Shown: piece by piece, positions 41,032 through 49,557 of the stretch | Layout of the letters: the number at the start of each line of letters is the position of its first letter | Numbering within the stretch: position 1 is the stretch's first letter | Assembly: GCA_937967325.1 (NCBI GenBank) | Contig: CALBSQ010000202.1 | Location: forward strand, 3,236 to 67,235 | Reading direction: 5' to 3' | Source of the DNA: an uncultured Chloroflexota bacterium | Lineage (GTDB): Bacteria; Chloroflexota; UBA4733 | DNA length: 64,000 nt | The notes under the pieces: model-generated | What the model saw: the letters and a program-made list of their open reading frames with translations, nothing else | The model's database searches: none | What the model was told of the DNA's origin: nothing | Translations under genes and position numbers: made by a program

Positions 41032-41673
41032 ATGAAGATTGCACTGTACGGGGCGAGCGGCACCCTTGGTCGCCGCATCGCCCAGGAGGCCCTGCTGCGC
41101 GGGCACGAGCTGACGGCGATCGTCCGCGATCCCGCTCGCGTCGATCTGCACAACGAGCGACTCACCGTCATCCCCGGTGACGCGCGCGATGCCGCCATCG
41201 TTGTCCGTCTGGTGCGCGGGCACGACGCGGTGGTCAGCGCTGTCGGTCCGGGCCACGACGAGCCGCCAACGGTGCTCGTGGATACGGCCAGGTCGTTACT
41301 GGCCGGCACCGAACAGGCGGAGGTTCGACGGCTGCTCGCGGTGGGCGGCGCCGGCAGCTTGGAGACAGCTCCGGGGCTTCGGCTCATGGACAGTCCTCGA
41401 TTCCCGCCCGACTGGAAGCCTGTCGCGCAGGCGCACGCCGACGCGCTGGCGATCTATCGCGCCTACGCGGGCGACGTCGACTGGACCTACCTCAGCCCGG
41501 CCAACCTGATCGCACCAGGCGAGCGTACCGGACACTACCGGACCGGCACGGAGCAGCTCGTGCGGGATGACCAAGGGAAGAGCTTCATCTCGGCCGAGGA
41601 TTTCGCAATCGCCGTCGCGGACGAGCTGGAGCAGCCCCAGTACGTGCGCCAGCGCTTCACGGTGGCCTACTAA
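41032..41673 (+). CDS. NAD(P)-binding Rossmann protein (YwnB-like)
   Basis: 213 residues of the atypical SDR/NmrA-like group. Starts 'MKIALYGASGTLGRRIAQEALLRGHELTAIVRD', with the GxSGxxG cofactor motif, then 'VVSAVGP' and 'RRLLAVGGAGSLE'. Catalysis is uncertain; relatives are quinone or biliverdin reductase-like, or redox sensors. ATG follows AGGAAGGGG. It lies 94 bases after the Rrf2 gene, and a two-domain VOC protein follows after 39 bases, so all three are probably one transcript. Confidence 0.87.
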   Translation: MKIALYGASGTLGRRIAQEALLRGHELTAIVRDPARVDLHNERLTVIPGDARDAAIVVRLVRGHDAVVSAVGPGHDEPPTVLVDTARSLLAGTEQAEVRRLLAVGGAGSLETAPGLRLMDSPRFPPDWKPVAQAHADALAIYRAYAGDVDWTYLSPANLIAPGERTGHYRTGTEQLVRDDQGKSFISAEDFAIAVADELEQPQYVRQRFTVAY

Positions 41674-41712
41674 ACGGCAACAATAGATGTATGGAGAGAT
41701 GGGAGATCACGT

Positions 41713-42642
41713 GTGACAGCTCTCGACCAGCAATCAGCTACCACATCCATCGATCCCGCCACGGAGATGGGCGTCGTCGCGCTCAGTGTGGCTAACCTGG
41801 ACCGTTCCCTCGCCTTCTATACCGACGCGATGGGCTTCGCGGTTCTCCAGCGGACTGGCACCGGCGCCGTCCTCGGCGTTGCCGGCTCGCCGCTACTGGT
41901 CTTGACCGAGCAGCGCGGGGCGCTGCCCTGGCTCACCGACGGCATGACCGGCCTCTACCACTTCGCCATCCTCGTGCCCACCCGAGCCGCCCTGGGCCGC
42001 TGGCTGCGCCACTACCTCTCCCTGAGCTTCCCGCCGCCCGGCCAGGGGGACCACATCGTGAGCGAGGCGCTCTACCTGCGCGATCCCGATGGCCACGGCA
42101 TCGAGGTCTACCGCGACCGCCCGCGCGAGGGCTGGCGCTGGACGAACGGGCAGGTCCAGATGGGCGCCGGTCCGGTCGACTTGCGCGGCATCCTGGCCGA
42201 GGCAGGCGACACCGGCCAGCCTTGGGCAGGGCTGGCGGCGGGCACGAAGGTCGGTCACGTCCACCTGCAGGTGGGCGACATCCCCGAGGCAGCGGCGTTC
42301 TACCACGGTGTGCTCGGCTTCGACATCGTGGCCCAGATGCCAAGCGCCCTCTTCGTCTCGGCAGGCGGCTACCACCATCACCTGGGGATGAACACCTGGC
42401 ACAGTCAGGGAGCGGCGCCGGCGTCCGGCGACACGGCCAGGCTGCTCTGGTACACGATCGCCCTGCCCAGTGAGGAGGCGCGCGCCGCCGTGGTTGGGCG
42501 GCTCACCGCCGCCGGCATCGCCCACGAGCAGCGCGATGGCATCGTGACCGGGCGCGACCCCTGGCAGAATGCCATCCTGTTGCACGTCGGACCGCTGCCC
42601 GATGCCCTGGCAGCCGCTGCGCTAGCGGATCGTTCGCGGTAG
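41713..42642 (+). CDS. Two-domain VOC dioxygenase (CatE-like)
   Basis: 309 residues with two VOC modules (about 15-140 and 175-300). Metal ligands fit H ('GLYHFAIL'), H ('VGHVHLQV') and E ('GHGIEVYRDRPREGW'). The closest known type is catechol-2,3-dioxygenase CatE/YfiE of Bacillus, an extradiol ring-cleavage enzyme linked to quinone/catechol stress. This fits its place after a YwnA/YwnB-like pair. GTG start 41713. Whether it opens catechol is not proven. Confidence 0.87.
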   Translation: MTALDQQSATTSIDPATEMGVVALSVANLDRSLAFYTDAMGFAVLQRTGTGAVLGVAGSPLLVLTEQRGALPWLTDGMTGLYHFAILVPTRAALGRWLRHYLSLSFPPPGQGDHIVSEALYLRDPDGHGIEVYRDRPREGWRWTNGQVQMGAGPVDLRGILAEAGDTGQPWAGLAAGTKVGHVHLQVGDIPEAAAFYHGVLGFDIVAQMPSALFVSAGGYHHHLGMNTWHSQGAAPASGDTARLLWYTIALPSEEARAAVVGRLTAAGIAHEQRDGIVTGRDPWQNAILLHVGPLPDALAAAALADRSR

Positions 42643-42661
42643 GCGGTTTCGGAGCCTCGCC

Positions 42662-43021
42662 GTGACGCAACCGCCTGCGCGGGTGCGTGCAATGCTCGGA
42701 AGGGGCAGGCGAGCGTTGTTGAGCACCGACACCATTGGACTACGCGCGCTGTTGGCGGATGACCCGACGTTCGAAGAGGACGTTGAGCCGTTGGCGACCC
42801 AACAACGCCGCGACGTGATCGACTCGCTCTACTATCTCTTGCGCGTTCGCCTGGCCGGATAGACGCCCTCTTAGGCCTGTTTCGCGGCGGTGGAAGCCCG
42901 GCAGCAGGCAGCGGAAGCCCGTGCAGCAGCGGAAGCGGCGGCGCGGCGCGAGGCTGAGGAGGGGATCGCTCGCTTGCGGCGGGAACTTGAGCGTCTCCGC
43001 GAGCGGGGAGATGTGCAATAG
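42662..43021 (+). pseudogene. Decayed Uma2-family gene
   Basis: Two fragments in different frames. The first (to 42862) reads 'DVEPLATQQRRDVIDSLYYL' then 'RVRLAG' and stops, closely matching 'DEPLAGQDHRDTIDSLSYPL' of the intact Uma2 protein encoded convergently at 43039-43902. The second (42890-43021) encodes an A/E/R-rich coiled coil ending 'LERLRERGDVQ', typical of Uma2 C-termini. The central nuclease domain is missing. This is a deletion remnant of a relative of the adjacent gene. Confidence 0.75.
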
Positions 43022-43038
43022 ACGGTCCGGTTCATCGG

Positions 43039-43902
43039 CTACATCCCCCCCGACTCTTCTAAGCGACGGCGTAGCTCCGCCAATACATCAGCGTGTGCCC
43101 GCTCCACACGGTCTCGTTCCGCGGCGTGACGGGCCACCTCCGTCGCGAGTTCCGTCCGCGCCGATCGCTCCCGTTCTGCCGCTTGCTGCGCGTCCGCTCT
43201 CGCCAGGCGCGCTCGCTCCTCCGCCAGGTGCGCTCGCTCCTCCGCCAGCCACGCCTGCTCCTGCGCCGCTCGCCGCAACTCGACTTCCCGGCGCAGCCGT
43301 GGCTCGACATCCCAGATTGGCGGGAACACCTCGCCAGTCGCCTGGTCTATGACTCGCACCTGATCGTCCACCACCCGCCAGCCGAACGGGATCAACTCGC
43401 TCCACAGCGTCTCTCCCTGCGCCAGCCGGTAGCGATCGGCGCTGCCGTCCGGGCGGTCACCCAGCCGCCAGGCTTGCAGCCGCGGCTCCGGCGCGAAGTC
43501 CCCGCTCGGGTCCAGCACCACGTACTCCCGCACCCCCTCGCGGCGGTACCAATCCCGTTTCTCCGTCAAGTCTTTGTTGTCCACCGAGGAAAGGGAGAGC
43601 ACTTCGATCACCAGATCGGGCGCCTTCCCTTCGACCCACAGGTCGTAGCGCGGGCGCACGCGATCGGGCACGCCGAGCGCCACCAGCACATCCAGCTCGC
43701 GGTAGTCGCGCAAGTTCGTCGGATCGCGGTGGACGCGCAGCTCGGCCGCCACGTAGCAGGCGGGACCGGCCAGCCGGCCGCGCAGCGGGTAGGACAGGCT
43801 GTCGATGGTGTCGCGGTGGTCCTGCCCGGCCAACGGTTCGTCCTGTTCCTCGCTCTCGAACAGGTCGGGGGGCCGCTCCAGCTCGGCTATCTCGGCGCGC
43901 AT
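43039..43902 (-). CDS. Uma2 family (DUF820) protein with C-terminal coiled coil
   Basis: 287 residues from ATG 43902. PD-(D/E)XK-like core about 20-190 ('YRELDVLVALG', 'GKAPDLVIEVLSLSS', 'EKRDWYRREGVREYVVLDP'), then a long coiled coil (about 205-280) of repeated 'LAEERA(H/R)LAEERARLARAD' units. Coil-tailed Uma2 proteins are common in Chloroflexota; function unknown, perhaps DNA processing. Convergent with its decayed relative, 17 bases away. Confidence 0.88.
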   Translation of the reverse strand: MRAEIAELERPPDLFESEEQDEPLAGQDHRDTIDSLSYPLRGRLAGPACYVAAELRVHRDPTNLRDYRELDVLVALGVPDRVRPRYDLWVEGKAPDLVIEVLSLSSVDNKDLTEKRDWYRREGVREYVVLDPSGDFAPEPRLQAWRLGDRPDGSADRYRLAQGETLWSELIPFGWRVVDDQVRVIDQATGEVFPPIWDVEPRLRREVELRRAAQEQAWLAEERAHLAEERARLARADAQQAAERERSARTELATEVARHAAERDRVERAHADVLAELRRRLEESGGM

Positions 43903-44069
43903 CTTGCCTCGCTTCCTGGCACACCCAGCGTAGCATGGTGAAGGGGCGACGGAGGAGCTACTAACGAGCCCCGCGACCCGCGAGACGCCGGACATGTACA
44001 CTACGCCTCATAGTCGAACGCCGGACGGAGTTGCTGCTGGCGGCAGCGACCACCTGGAGAGGAACCGCC

Positions 44070-45014
44070 GTGAAGGTCCTGCTGAATGTCGCGCTGACGG
44101 AGCAACAGACGGCACGCATCCGGATAGCGGCCGGCGACGCGGAGGTGGTCGTGGCGTCAGGGCGCGAGGAGATGCAAGCGCAGAGCGCCGACGCGACGGT
44201 CATCTTCGGCTCCTTCAATCGCGCCCTCTTCGAGCGAGCTGGCCGGCTGCGCTGGGTGCAGACGCTCGGCGCCGGGGTCGACGGCCTGCTCTTCCCGGCT
44301 TTCGTCAACAGCGACATCGTCTTGACCAGCGAGAAGGGCCACGTCGGGCCGCACCTGGCCGAGCAGGCCTTCGCGCTGCTCCTGGCCATCACGCGCGGCG
44401 TCGGCCGCTCAGTGCGAGAGCGTACCTGGGAGAACAAGGCCAGCATCCGCGCCGAGTGCTGGGAGCTCACCGGCCGGACGCTCGGCATCGTCGGCTTCGG
44501 CGGCACGGGACGCGAGGTCGCCCGTCGCGGCGCCGCTTTCGGCATGCGCATCCTGGCGGTGGATCCGGAGCCGGTGGAGCGACCGTCGGACGTCGAAGCA
44601 GTCTGGGGAATGGACGGCCTCGAACGGCTCTTGCGCGAGTCCGACGCCGTGGTGATCTGCGCCCCGTTGACGCCGGAAACGCATCGGATGTTCGATCTGG
44701 CTGCCTTCCGTCGGATGCAGCGGCACGCCATCCTGGTCAATGTCACGCGTGGCGCCATCGTGGACGACGCGGCGCTGGTGCAGGCGCTGCGCGACGGCCT
44801 GATCGCCGCGGTCGGGCTGGACGTGACCCCCGTCGAGCCGCTCCCACCGGACCATCCGCTGTGGTCGATGGACAACGTCGTGATCACGCCACACGTCGCC
44901 GGCGCCTCGCCCCAGCGCATGGATCGCGCCGTCGACCTCTTCTGCCGCAACCTCGTCGCCTTCCGCCAGGGCCGTCCGCTGGAGAGCGTCATCGACAAGA
45001 CCAAGGGGTATTAG
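44070..45014 (+). CDS. D-isomer-specific 2-hydroxyacid dehydrogenase
   Basis: 314 residues from GTG 44070, six bases after GGAGAGGA. NAD-binding GFGGTG at 142-147 (second glycine pattern GxGxxG-like), catalytic R227 ('VTRGAIVDD'), E256 ('DVTPVEPLPP') and H275 ('ITPHVAGASP') are all in place. The family interconverts 2-oxoacids and D-2-hydroxyacids (glyoxylate, hydroxypyruvate, phosphoglycerate). Stands alone between the Uma2 pair and an orphan antitoxin; substrate unclear. Confidence 0.92.
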   Translation: MKVLLNVALTEQQTARIRIAAGDAEVVVASGREEMQAQSADATVIFGSFNRALFERAGRLRWVQTLGAGVDGLLFPAFVNSDIVLTSEKGHVGPHLAEQAFALLLAITRGVGRSVRERTWENKASIRAECWELTGRTLGIVGFGGTGREVARRGAAFGMRILAVDPEPVERPSDVEAVWGMDGLERLLRESDAVVICAPLTPETHRMFDLAAFRRMQRHAILVNVTRGAIVDDAALVQALRDGLIAAVGLDVTPVEPLPPDHPLWSMDNVVITPHVAGASPQRMDRAVDLFCRNLVAFRQGRPLESVIDKTKGY

Positions 45015-45116
45015 AGTCGGTTTTGCCTTGCGAAAGTATGATAACCCTGAGGAGACAAATCGCCATTTGTGCGGCCTCGTGCTATGATGTGCGTACCATT
45101 GCGCAGAGGAGGCGAG

Positions 45117-45422
45117 ATGCGCAACCACGCGCCTACGACCGAGAGGATCAACGCATCGGAAGTAAGGCAACAATGGGGTGAGATCCTCGACCGAGTCTAC
45201 CGAAAGGAGGCGCGAGTTGTGATAGAGAAGAGCGGGATTCCTGTCGCCGTCGTCGTTTCAACAGACGACATGGAGCGCTTAGCTCGTCTGGAGCACGAGC
45301 GATCAAAGGATTTCAAAGTTATCGACGAGATGCGCGAAGCCTTCAAAGGCGTGTCAGAAGACGAGATAGAGCGGGAAACGGACCGAGCTATCGCGGAAGT
45401 CAGGAGGCACCGCACAGGATAG
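45117..45422 (+). CDS. Phd/YefM-type antitoxin, orphan
   Basis: 101 residues from ATG 45117, after GAGGAGG. 'INASEVRQQWGEILDRVYRKEARVVIEKSGIPVAVVVSTDDMERL' is the Phd/YefM fold (DNA-binding N-terminus), followed by a helical toxin-binding tail. No toxin gene follows: 69 bases later lies a gene on the opposite strand. It may be an orphan regulator, or its toxin has been lost. Base composition is less GC-rich than the neighbours, suggesting separate acquisition. Confidence 0.85.
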   Translation: MRNHAPTTERINASEVRQQWGEILDRVYRKEARVVIEKSGIPVAVVVSTDDMERLARLEHERSKDFKVIDEMREAFKGVSEDEIERETDRAIAEVRRHRTG

Positions 45423-45491
45423 GATAGGCGCCTATCGGGGACATCCTTCATGCTGCTCGCGTTCCCCCTCTCCGCGCGAACATACCCGCAG

Positions 45492-46880
45492 CTACATGGC
45501 CCCTTTGGGCCGAAACGCGGCCGTCAGTTGCTCGATTAGGCCGGCGGACAGGGAGCGCTCGATTCCTGGCAGCGCGAGGAGCGCCCCGGCGTGCCCGCCA
45601 TAGCCGTACGTCAGGCAGGCCCGAGCAGCGGAGGCCAGGCGGCGGCTATCCGGCGCCAGCCCGTGACGCACCTGCAGCCGGGTCGTCTCGATGACCAGCA
45701 TGACCGGCAAGACGAAGGAGATATCCTGCTCGACCAGGGCCAAGGCCGTCGCGATCTCGGCTTGCATCTGGTCGAGGGCGGCGATCCAGCGGGGGCGGTC
45801 GTGATCCTTGGCTGCCGCGGCTTGGATGCTGCGCACGTGCGCCCAAGTGCTCTCCGTGGCCGCCTCCATGCCCTCCGCGGCGTTGCCGGCCAGGTCCGCC
45901 CGCGAGGCGCGCAGGTCCCGCTCGACGGCCGGGCCGGCGTCGCCCAGTGCGAGCCGGAGGCGGGCCCGGTCGCGTAGCATGTTCCCGCGATGCACCGCGA
46001 CGTGCCGGTCGGGCAGGCCAGCCAGGCCGCCCGCGATGATGAACCGCACCGCCTGGTCGATGTGCCGGTGCGCGGCGGGCTCGCGCGCTCCCAGGATGAT
46101 GGACAGCGCCGAGTGACACCAGGGCACGACGCTCTCGGAGGATCCGAAGACGGTGTAGTGCTCCTCCCAGGTCCGCTGGCGCTGGCGCCAGTGCCACTGC
46201 CGTTCCTCGCCGAGCCAGCGCAAGGTCGTGCGGAAGCAGGCCGCGGCCCGCTCCGCCGCGCCGGCGTGCATGTAGCTGTGGCCCAAGTGGGCGAGGCCGT
46301 TGAGGAGCCAGGGGCCGATCGTGGGCGAGTGGAGCAGCTCAGCCTGCTCGTCTCCGGTCAGGGCCTGGCGCAGCGCGGGGGCGAGCCGGCGGATCGTCGC
46401 GCCGGTGGCGTCCTGGCCGTCGAGGTGGATTCCCTCGGCCAGGGCGGCGAGCAGGGCCTCCCGATCCAGGCGACTGGGCAGCAGGACGGGCGCGCGCGGC
46501 GTCCAGAGCTCCGCCCGCCGCAGCACCGCCTCCACCCCGGAGGGGCTGACGGCCTGACCGGCGGTCTGGGCGATCTGCCGGGCGATCGTCGCCTTGCCCC
46601 AGGTAGGGTGCTCCTGCTTGGTCTGCCGGATCTGGCCGGCAAGCGCCTCCGGCACCGTGCGCTGGGTCTTGCGAGCGCGCGGGCGCGAGACAAGCCCCGC
46701 CGCGCCGTCCTGCTGGTAGCGCGCCAGCCACTTGTAGGCGGTGCGACGGCTCCGGATGCCCGCCTCGCGCATGGCCTGGCTCATGTTGCCGGTGCGCTGA
46801 TAAGCGGCGATGAGGCGGTGGCGCTGGTCCTCACTAGATAGCGGACGAGCTTCCGCGCCCTTGCCGGGTTCGCTATCCAT
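45492..46880 (-). CDS. Transposase-type helix-turn-helix fused to a large helical domain
   Basis: 462 residues. Residues about 15-125 are a winged helix-turn-helix as in IS630/IS481-type transposases ('RLIAAYQRTGNMSQAMREAGIR', 'TAYKWLARYQQDGAAGL', 'HPTWGKATIARQIAQTAG'). No DDE catalytic domain follows; the rest (about 150-455) is an alpha-helical, TPR-like array with 'GHSYMHAGAAERAAACFRTTL'. This looks like a transposase DNA-binding head recruited into a regulator. Start ATG 46880. Divergent from the Xre/helical gene at 47243. Confidence 0.75.
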   Translation of the reverse strand: MDSEPGKGAEARPLSSEDQRHRLIAAYQRTGNMSQAMREAGIRSRRTAYKWLARYQQDGAAGLVSRPRARKTQRTVPEALAGQIRQTKQEHPTWGKATIARQIAQTAGQAVSPSGVEAVLRRAELWTPRAPVLLPSRLDREALLAALAEGIHLDGQDATGATIRRLAPALRQALTGDEQAELLHSPTIGPWLLNGLAHLGHSYMHAGAAERAAACFRTTLRWLGEERQWHWRQRQRTWEEHYTVFGSSESVVPWCHSALSIILGAREPAAHRHIDQAVRFIIAGGLAGLPDRHVAVHRGNMLRDRARLRLALGDAGPAVERDLRASRADLAGNAAEGMEAATESTWAHVRSIQAAAAKDHDRPRWIAALDQMQAEIATALALVEQDISFVLPVMLVIETTRLQVRHGLAPDSRRLASAARACLTYGYGGHAGALLALPGIERSLSAGLIEQLTAAFRPKGAM

Positions 46881-47242
46881 TCGCTCACGTCCTCACCGCG
46901 GAGTGATGTGACCGATCGCTGGCAACAGCGGCAATGGTAGCCGGGCACGGCAGCAACAAGCAAGTGGGTGCAATGCCCCATGTTCCCCATGTGCCCAACC
47001 AGCAACAAGCGTGCTTGCAACCGGCTAGCAGCCTGAATATGCTGTGCATGCCGATCTAAGTATGGCTGGTTTGTTGGCGCCGGGGAACCTCGCCTCCTGA
47101 CCTCCTCTCCGGCGCGGAGAGGAGGAACGGCGACGGAAGGGCCCACGCGGATTCACCAGTGCATGCATGGCTGCCCGCTCCCGGCGTCATTCCGCCATGC
47201 CGGCGGTGGTGGCCAGAGCACATCGACATTGTGAGGTGGCTC
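46881..47242. other. Shared upstream region of two divergent regulators
   Basis: 362 bases. Contains a direct repeat of CAGCAACAAGC (about 46952 and 47000) flanking CATGTTCCCCATGTG-like words, which could be operator sites; no strict -35/-10 pair is convincing. Confidence 0.35.
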
Positions 47243-48418
47243 ATGTCCAAGCGACGCCCACTCGGGCAGACGCTCCGGGCACTGCGGGAGCAGCGCGGAC
47301 TCAGCCAGGCTGGCCTGGCTTTGCGCACCGGGCTGTCACAGCAGGCCATCTCCAGGATCGAGCAGGCGCCGGCGGGCGCCATGGTGCGCGACGACCACCT
47401 GGTCACCATTTGCGAGGCGCTCGGCGCTCGCCCGCGCGACGTCCTCGACCAGAGCGCCGTGTCGCTCGATAGCGCCGCGTCACGCCGCCTCGACCACTAC
47501 CTCATGTGGCGCGTGCGGCAGGCGATCCGGCCCGACACTGTCGACCTGGTCGCGGGGCTGAGCCGGCAGGTTGCCTTCGCCGAGCAACTGCGCAAGATGG
47601 GCCATACCGCCGAAGCGCTGGAGCGGGTGCGCGCCATCACAATCCAATTGCGACCGGTCGTGACGGGACGTCCCTGCGACGTCGAGCTCGCCACGGTGTT
47701 GCTCGAAGCGGACGACCTGATGGCCGCGCTGACCATAGAGCACTTTACCGGCGAGGTCGTTAGGGTGGTCGAAGGGATCTGCCGGGAGATGGCAGCCTTG
47801 GGCGACGGCATTCTCGGCCTGGACGCGAGCGAGTGCCTGGCCCGAGCGCGCATTCGACTGGCCGAGGCCTACCTCGTCTCGGGAGAGCGAAGGCTCCTGG
47901 CGCCGGGTTTGGCGGCGAGCGAACAGGGTTCCACGCTCACCCGCGTCCCAGAGACACGCCTGCACGCGCTGGGCGCCCGAGCAGCGATCCTCAGGCGGCT
48001 CGGACGGCATGTCACCGTTGAGGAGATCGCCGAGCAGATTGACGACGAGGTGCGCGAAGGCGGGGTCACCCCATCGTCGGTCAGCCTTGTGCATCAGGGG
48101 CTCAGCATCAACCTCGCCGCGCGTCCCGCCTCCCGCCGGCAGCGTGGCCACGAGCGTCTCGGCCTGGCGCAAGACGCCTACGAGCGCTCCGCGGCCGCCT
48201 ACGGCGCGGATACCCACATGCTGTCCCTCCTCCACCGTAGCCGCGCGCTCCTTTACGCGGTAGCCGGCCCCGACTGCGACCTGGAGGCGGCACGGGCAAG
48301 CGCAGAGCAAGGTCTAGCCCTCGCCATGGCCGGCGAGTGGCGCCGCACCGCGCTCCACTGCCAGCTCGTCCTGGACGCCGCGCAGCAGCGCCAACCCCTC
48401 ACGGAGTTCCCCACCTGA
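47243..48418 (+). CDS. Xre-family regulator with C-terminal helical (TPR-like) domain
   Basis: 391 residues from ATG 47243 (GTG 47231 also in frame). N-terminal Xre HTH about 8-70 ('LGQTLRALREQRGLSQAGLA', 'TGLSQQAISRIEQA'), then helical repeats to the end ('GHTAEALERVRAITIQL', 'RLAEAYLVSGERRLLAPG'). The design, a small HTH plus a TPR-like sensor, resembles peptide-responsive Rap/PlcR/MalT-like regulators, but no signal peptide gene is seen. Forms a divergent pair with the transposase-HTH protein. Confidence 0.82.
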   Translation: MSKRRPLGQTLRALREQRGLSQAGLALRTGLSQQAISRIEQAPAGAMVRDDHLVTICEALGARPRDVLDQSAVSLDSAASRRLDHYLMWRVRQAIRPDTVDLVAGLSRQVAFAEQLRKMGHTAEALERVRAITIQLRPVVTGRPCDVELATVLLEADDLMAALTIEHFTGEVVRVVEGICREMAALGDGILGLDASECLARARIRLAEAYLVSGERRLLAPGLAASEQGSTLTRVPETRLHALGARAAILRRLGRHVTVEEIAEQIDDEVREGGVTPSSVSLVHQGLSINLAARPASRRQRGHERLGLAQDAYERSAAAYGADTHMLSLLHRSRALLYAVAGPDCDLEAARASAEQGLALAMAGEWRRTALHCQLVLDAAQQRQPLTEFPT

Positions 48419-48618
48419 TCCGCCGCGCGACGTGGCCCGCACGGGGCTACCGGGCCAGATCCTACCGCTGCGCTACCGCCCGATCTCCCCAAGCTGCCGG
48501 CCTTGACATCCGCCGACACAGCCGGCTTCGGTCCCGAGGATGACCAGATCGGCCTGCCCCAGGGGCGATCGACCCAACAATCCCAGCACTCAAGGATGCG
48601 CCCATAACGGAGTGGTGT

Positions 48619-48665
48619 CCACAACGTAGTTGTTTGACAGGCTGGATGCCTGCCGCATACTCGCT
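48619..48665 (+). promoter_or_regulatory. Promoter-like motif, copy A
   Basis: TTGACA at 48634-48639 and CATACT at 48656-48661, spacer 16, inside a 47-base block that recurs at 58329-58375 (shared GTAGTTGTTTGAC and GCCGCATACTCGCT). Points toward the envelope-protein locus. Confidence 0.5.
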
Positions 48666-48850
48666 GGGTAGTGGCATGGGTACACAGGTACCGCGCGAGG
48701 ATACCGTGTTTGTGGCGTCTAGCCAGAACTTGGCCACTCGAGCCGACCACTTTTGGTTGCCCGCGCCGCCAACGCCGCGGCAAGGAGCGGGGAAAGCGGC
48801 GGCGGGAGTTGACGGAGCGTCACCGCACGGGCGCCGCGAAGAGCCTGCTT

Positions 48851-48965
48851 TGAAAGCAGGAAATAGCTGAGATGCCGGAGATACCGGGGCCGCGATTGCG
48901 ATCGGCGGCCAAGCGACCGGGGGACTGCGGTCCCTTTCATTCTCGAGGCCGTCTGCGGGACGCGG
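48851..48965 (-). repeat. Dispersed repeat, copy C
   Basis: Reverse-strand match to 11484-11620 over about 115 bases, including the CGATTGCGATCGGCGGCC block, GGGGGACTGCGGTCCCTTTC and GTCTGCGGGACGCGG. About 85 percent identical by eye in the best-matching part. Confidence 0.75.
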
Positions 48966-49002
48966 GATACCGCGGTCGCTGGACGGATGTGGAGGCACGA
49001 CA

Positions 49003-49557
49003 TTGGGAGTCGAGCTGGAGTGGAACCCCTTCACCGCCGCCTCGCGCGCCGCGCACGCCGAGCGGGCCGGTCGCCTGAGTGAGGCCTTCGGGCGGTACGC
49101 GCGGGCGAATCAGCCGGCACGGGTGCTGATCTGTCTGCGGCGCGCCCTCCCGGCCTGGCCGGTGCGCGAGGTGCTGCTGGCCGCGTCGGCGGAGCTGCTC
49201 GACCTGCTCACGTTGGCCGCTGGCATCGACCGGCGCAGCATGCCGGAGGTGGCCGGCGTGCTCACGCACGTCGTGGAGGATGGCGAGGGGATCGCCGGCG
49301 CGCTGTGGCGCAGCGCCCAGCGAACGGTGACCGCGGCCGGGCTGCTGGCCGGCTCCTCGGTCATGCCGCGCAGCCTGCAGCGGGAGACGGCGAAGCTGGA
49401 GCGGCTGCTTGAGTCCATCCGCGAGACGCGGGGCTCGCTGGCCGACCTGGCGCTGACGGGCGGGCGGACCGGCTTGAGCGACCGCCGGACGCTGGAGACG
49501 GAGTTCTCTAGCCTGCGCCGCGCGGCGGACGAGCTGAACGAGGAAGGAGAGCGATGA
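49003..49557 (+). CDS. Cytoplasmic helical protein of unknown function
   Basis: 184 residues from TTG 49003, seven bases after GGAGG. Mostly alpha-helical with A/L/R/E-rich segments ('AAHAERAGRLSEAFGRYARA', 'RETAKLERLLESIRETRGS'); no signal peptide or membrane helix. No family recognised. Its stop overlaps the ATG of the next gene (ATGA), so it is translationally coupled to a membrane-anchored stalk protein. This suggests a cytoplasmic partner or regulator of that envelope protein. Confidence 0.65.
   Translation: MGVELEWNPFTAASRAAHAERAGRLSEAFGRYARANQPARVLICLRRALPAWPVREVLLAASAELLDLLTLAAGIDRRSMPEVAGVLTHVVEDGEGIAGALWRSAQRTVTAAGLLAGSSVMPRSLQRETAKLERLLESIRETRGSLADLALTGGRTGLSDRRTLETEFSSLRRAADELNEEGER

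Larger units (their letters stand above)
48419..49002. other. Intergenic region with repeat copy C and a shared promoter motif
   Basis: 584 bases without a believable gene. Two recognisable parts: the promoter-like motif at 48619-48665 and the dispersed repeat at 48851-48965. The remainder shows nothing. Confidence 0.5.
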
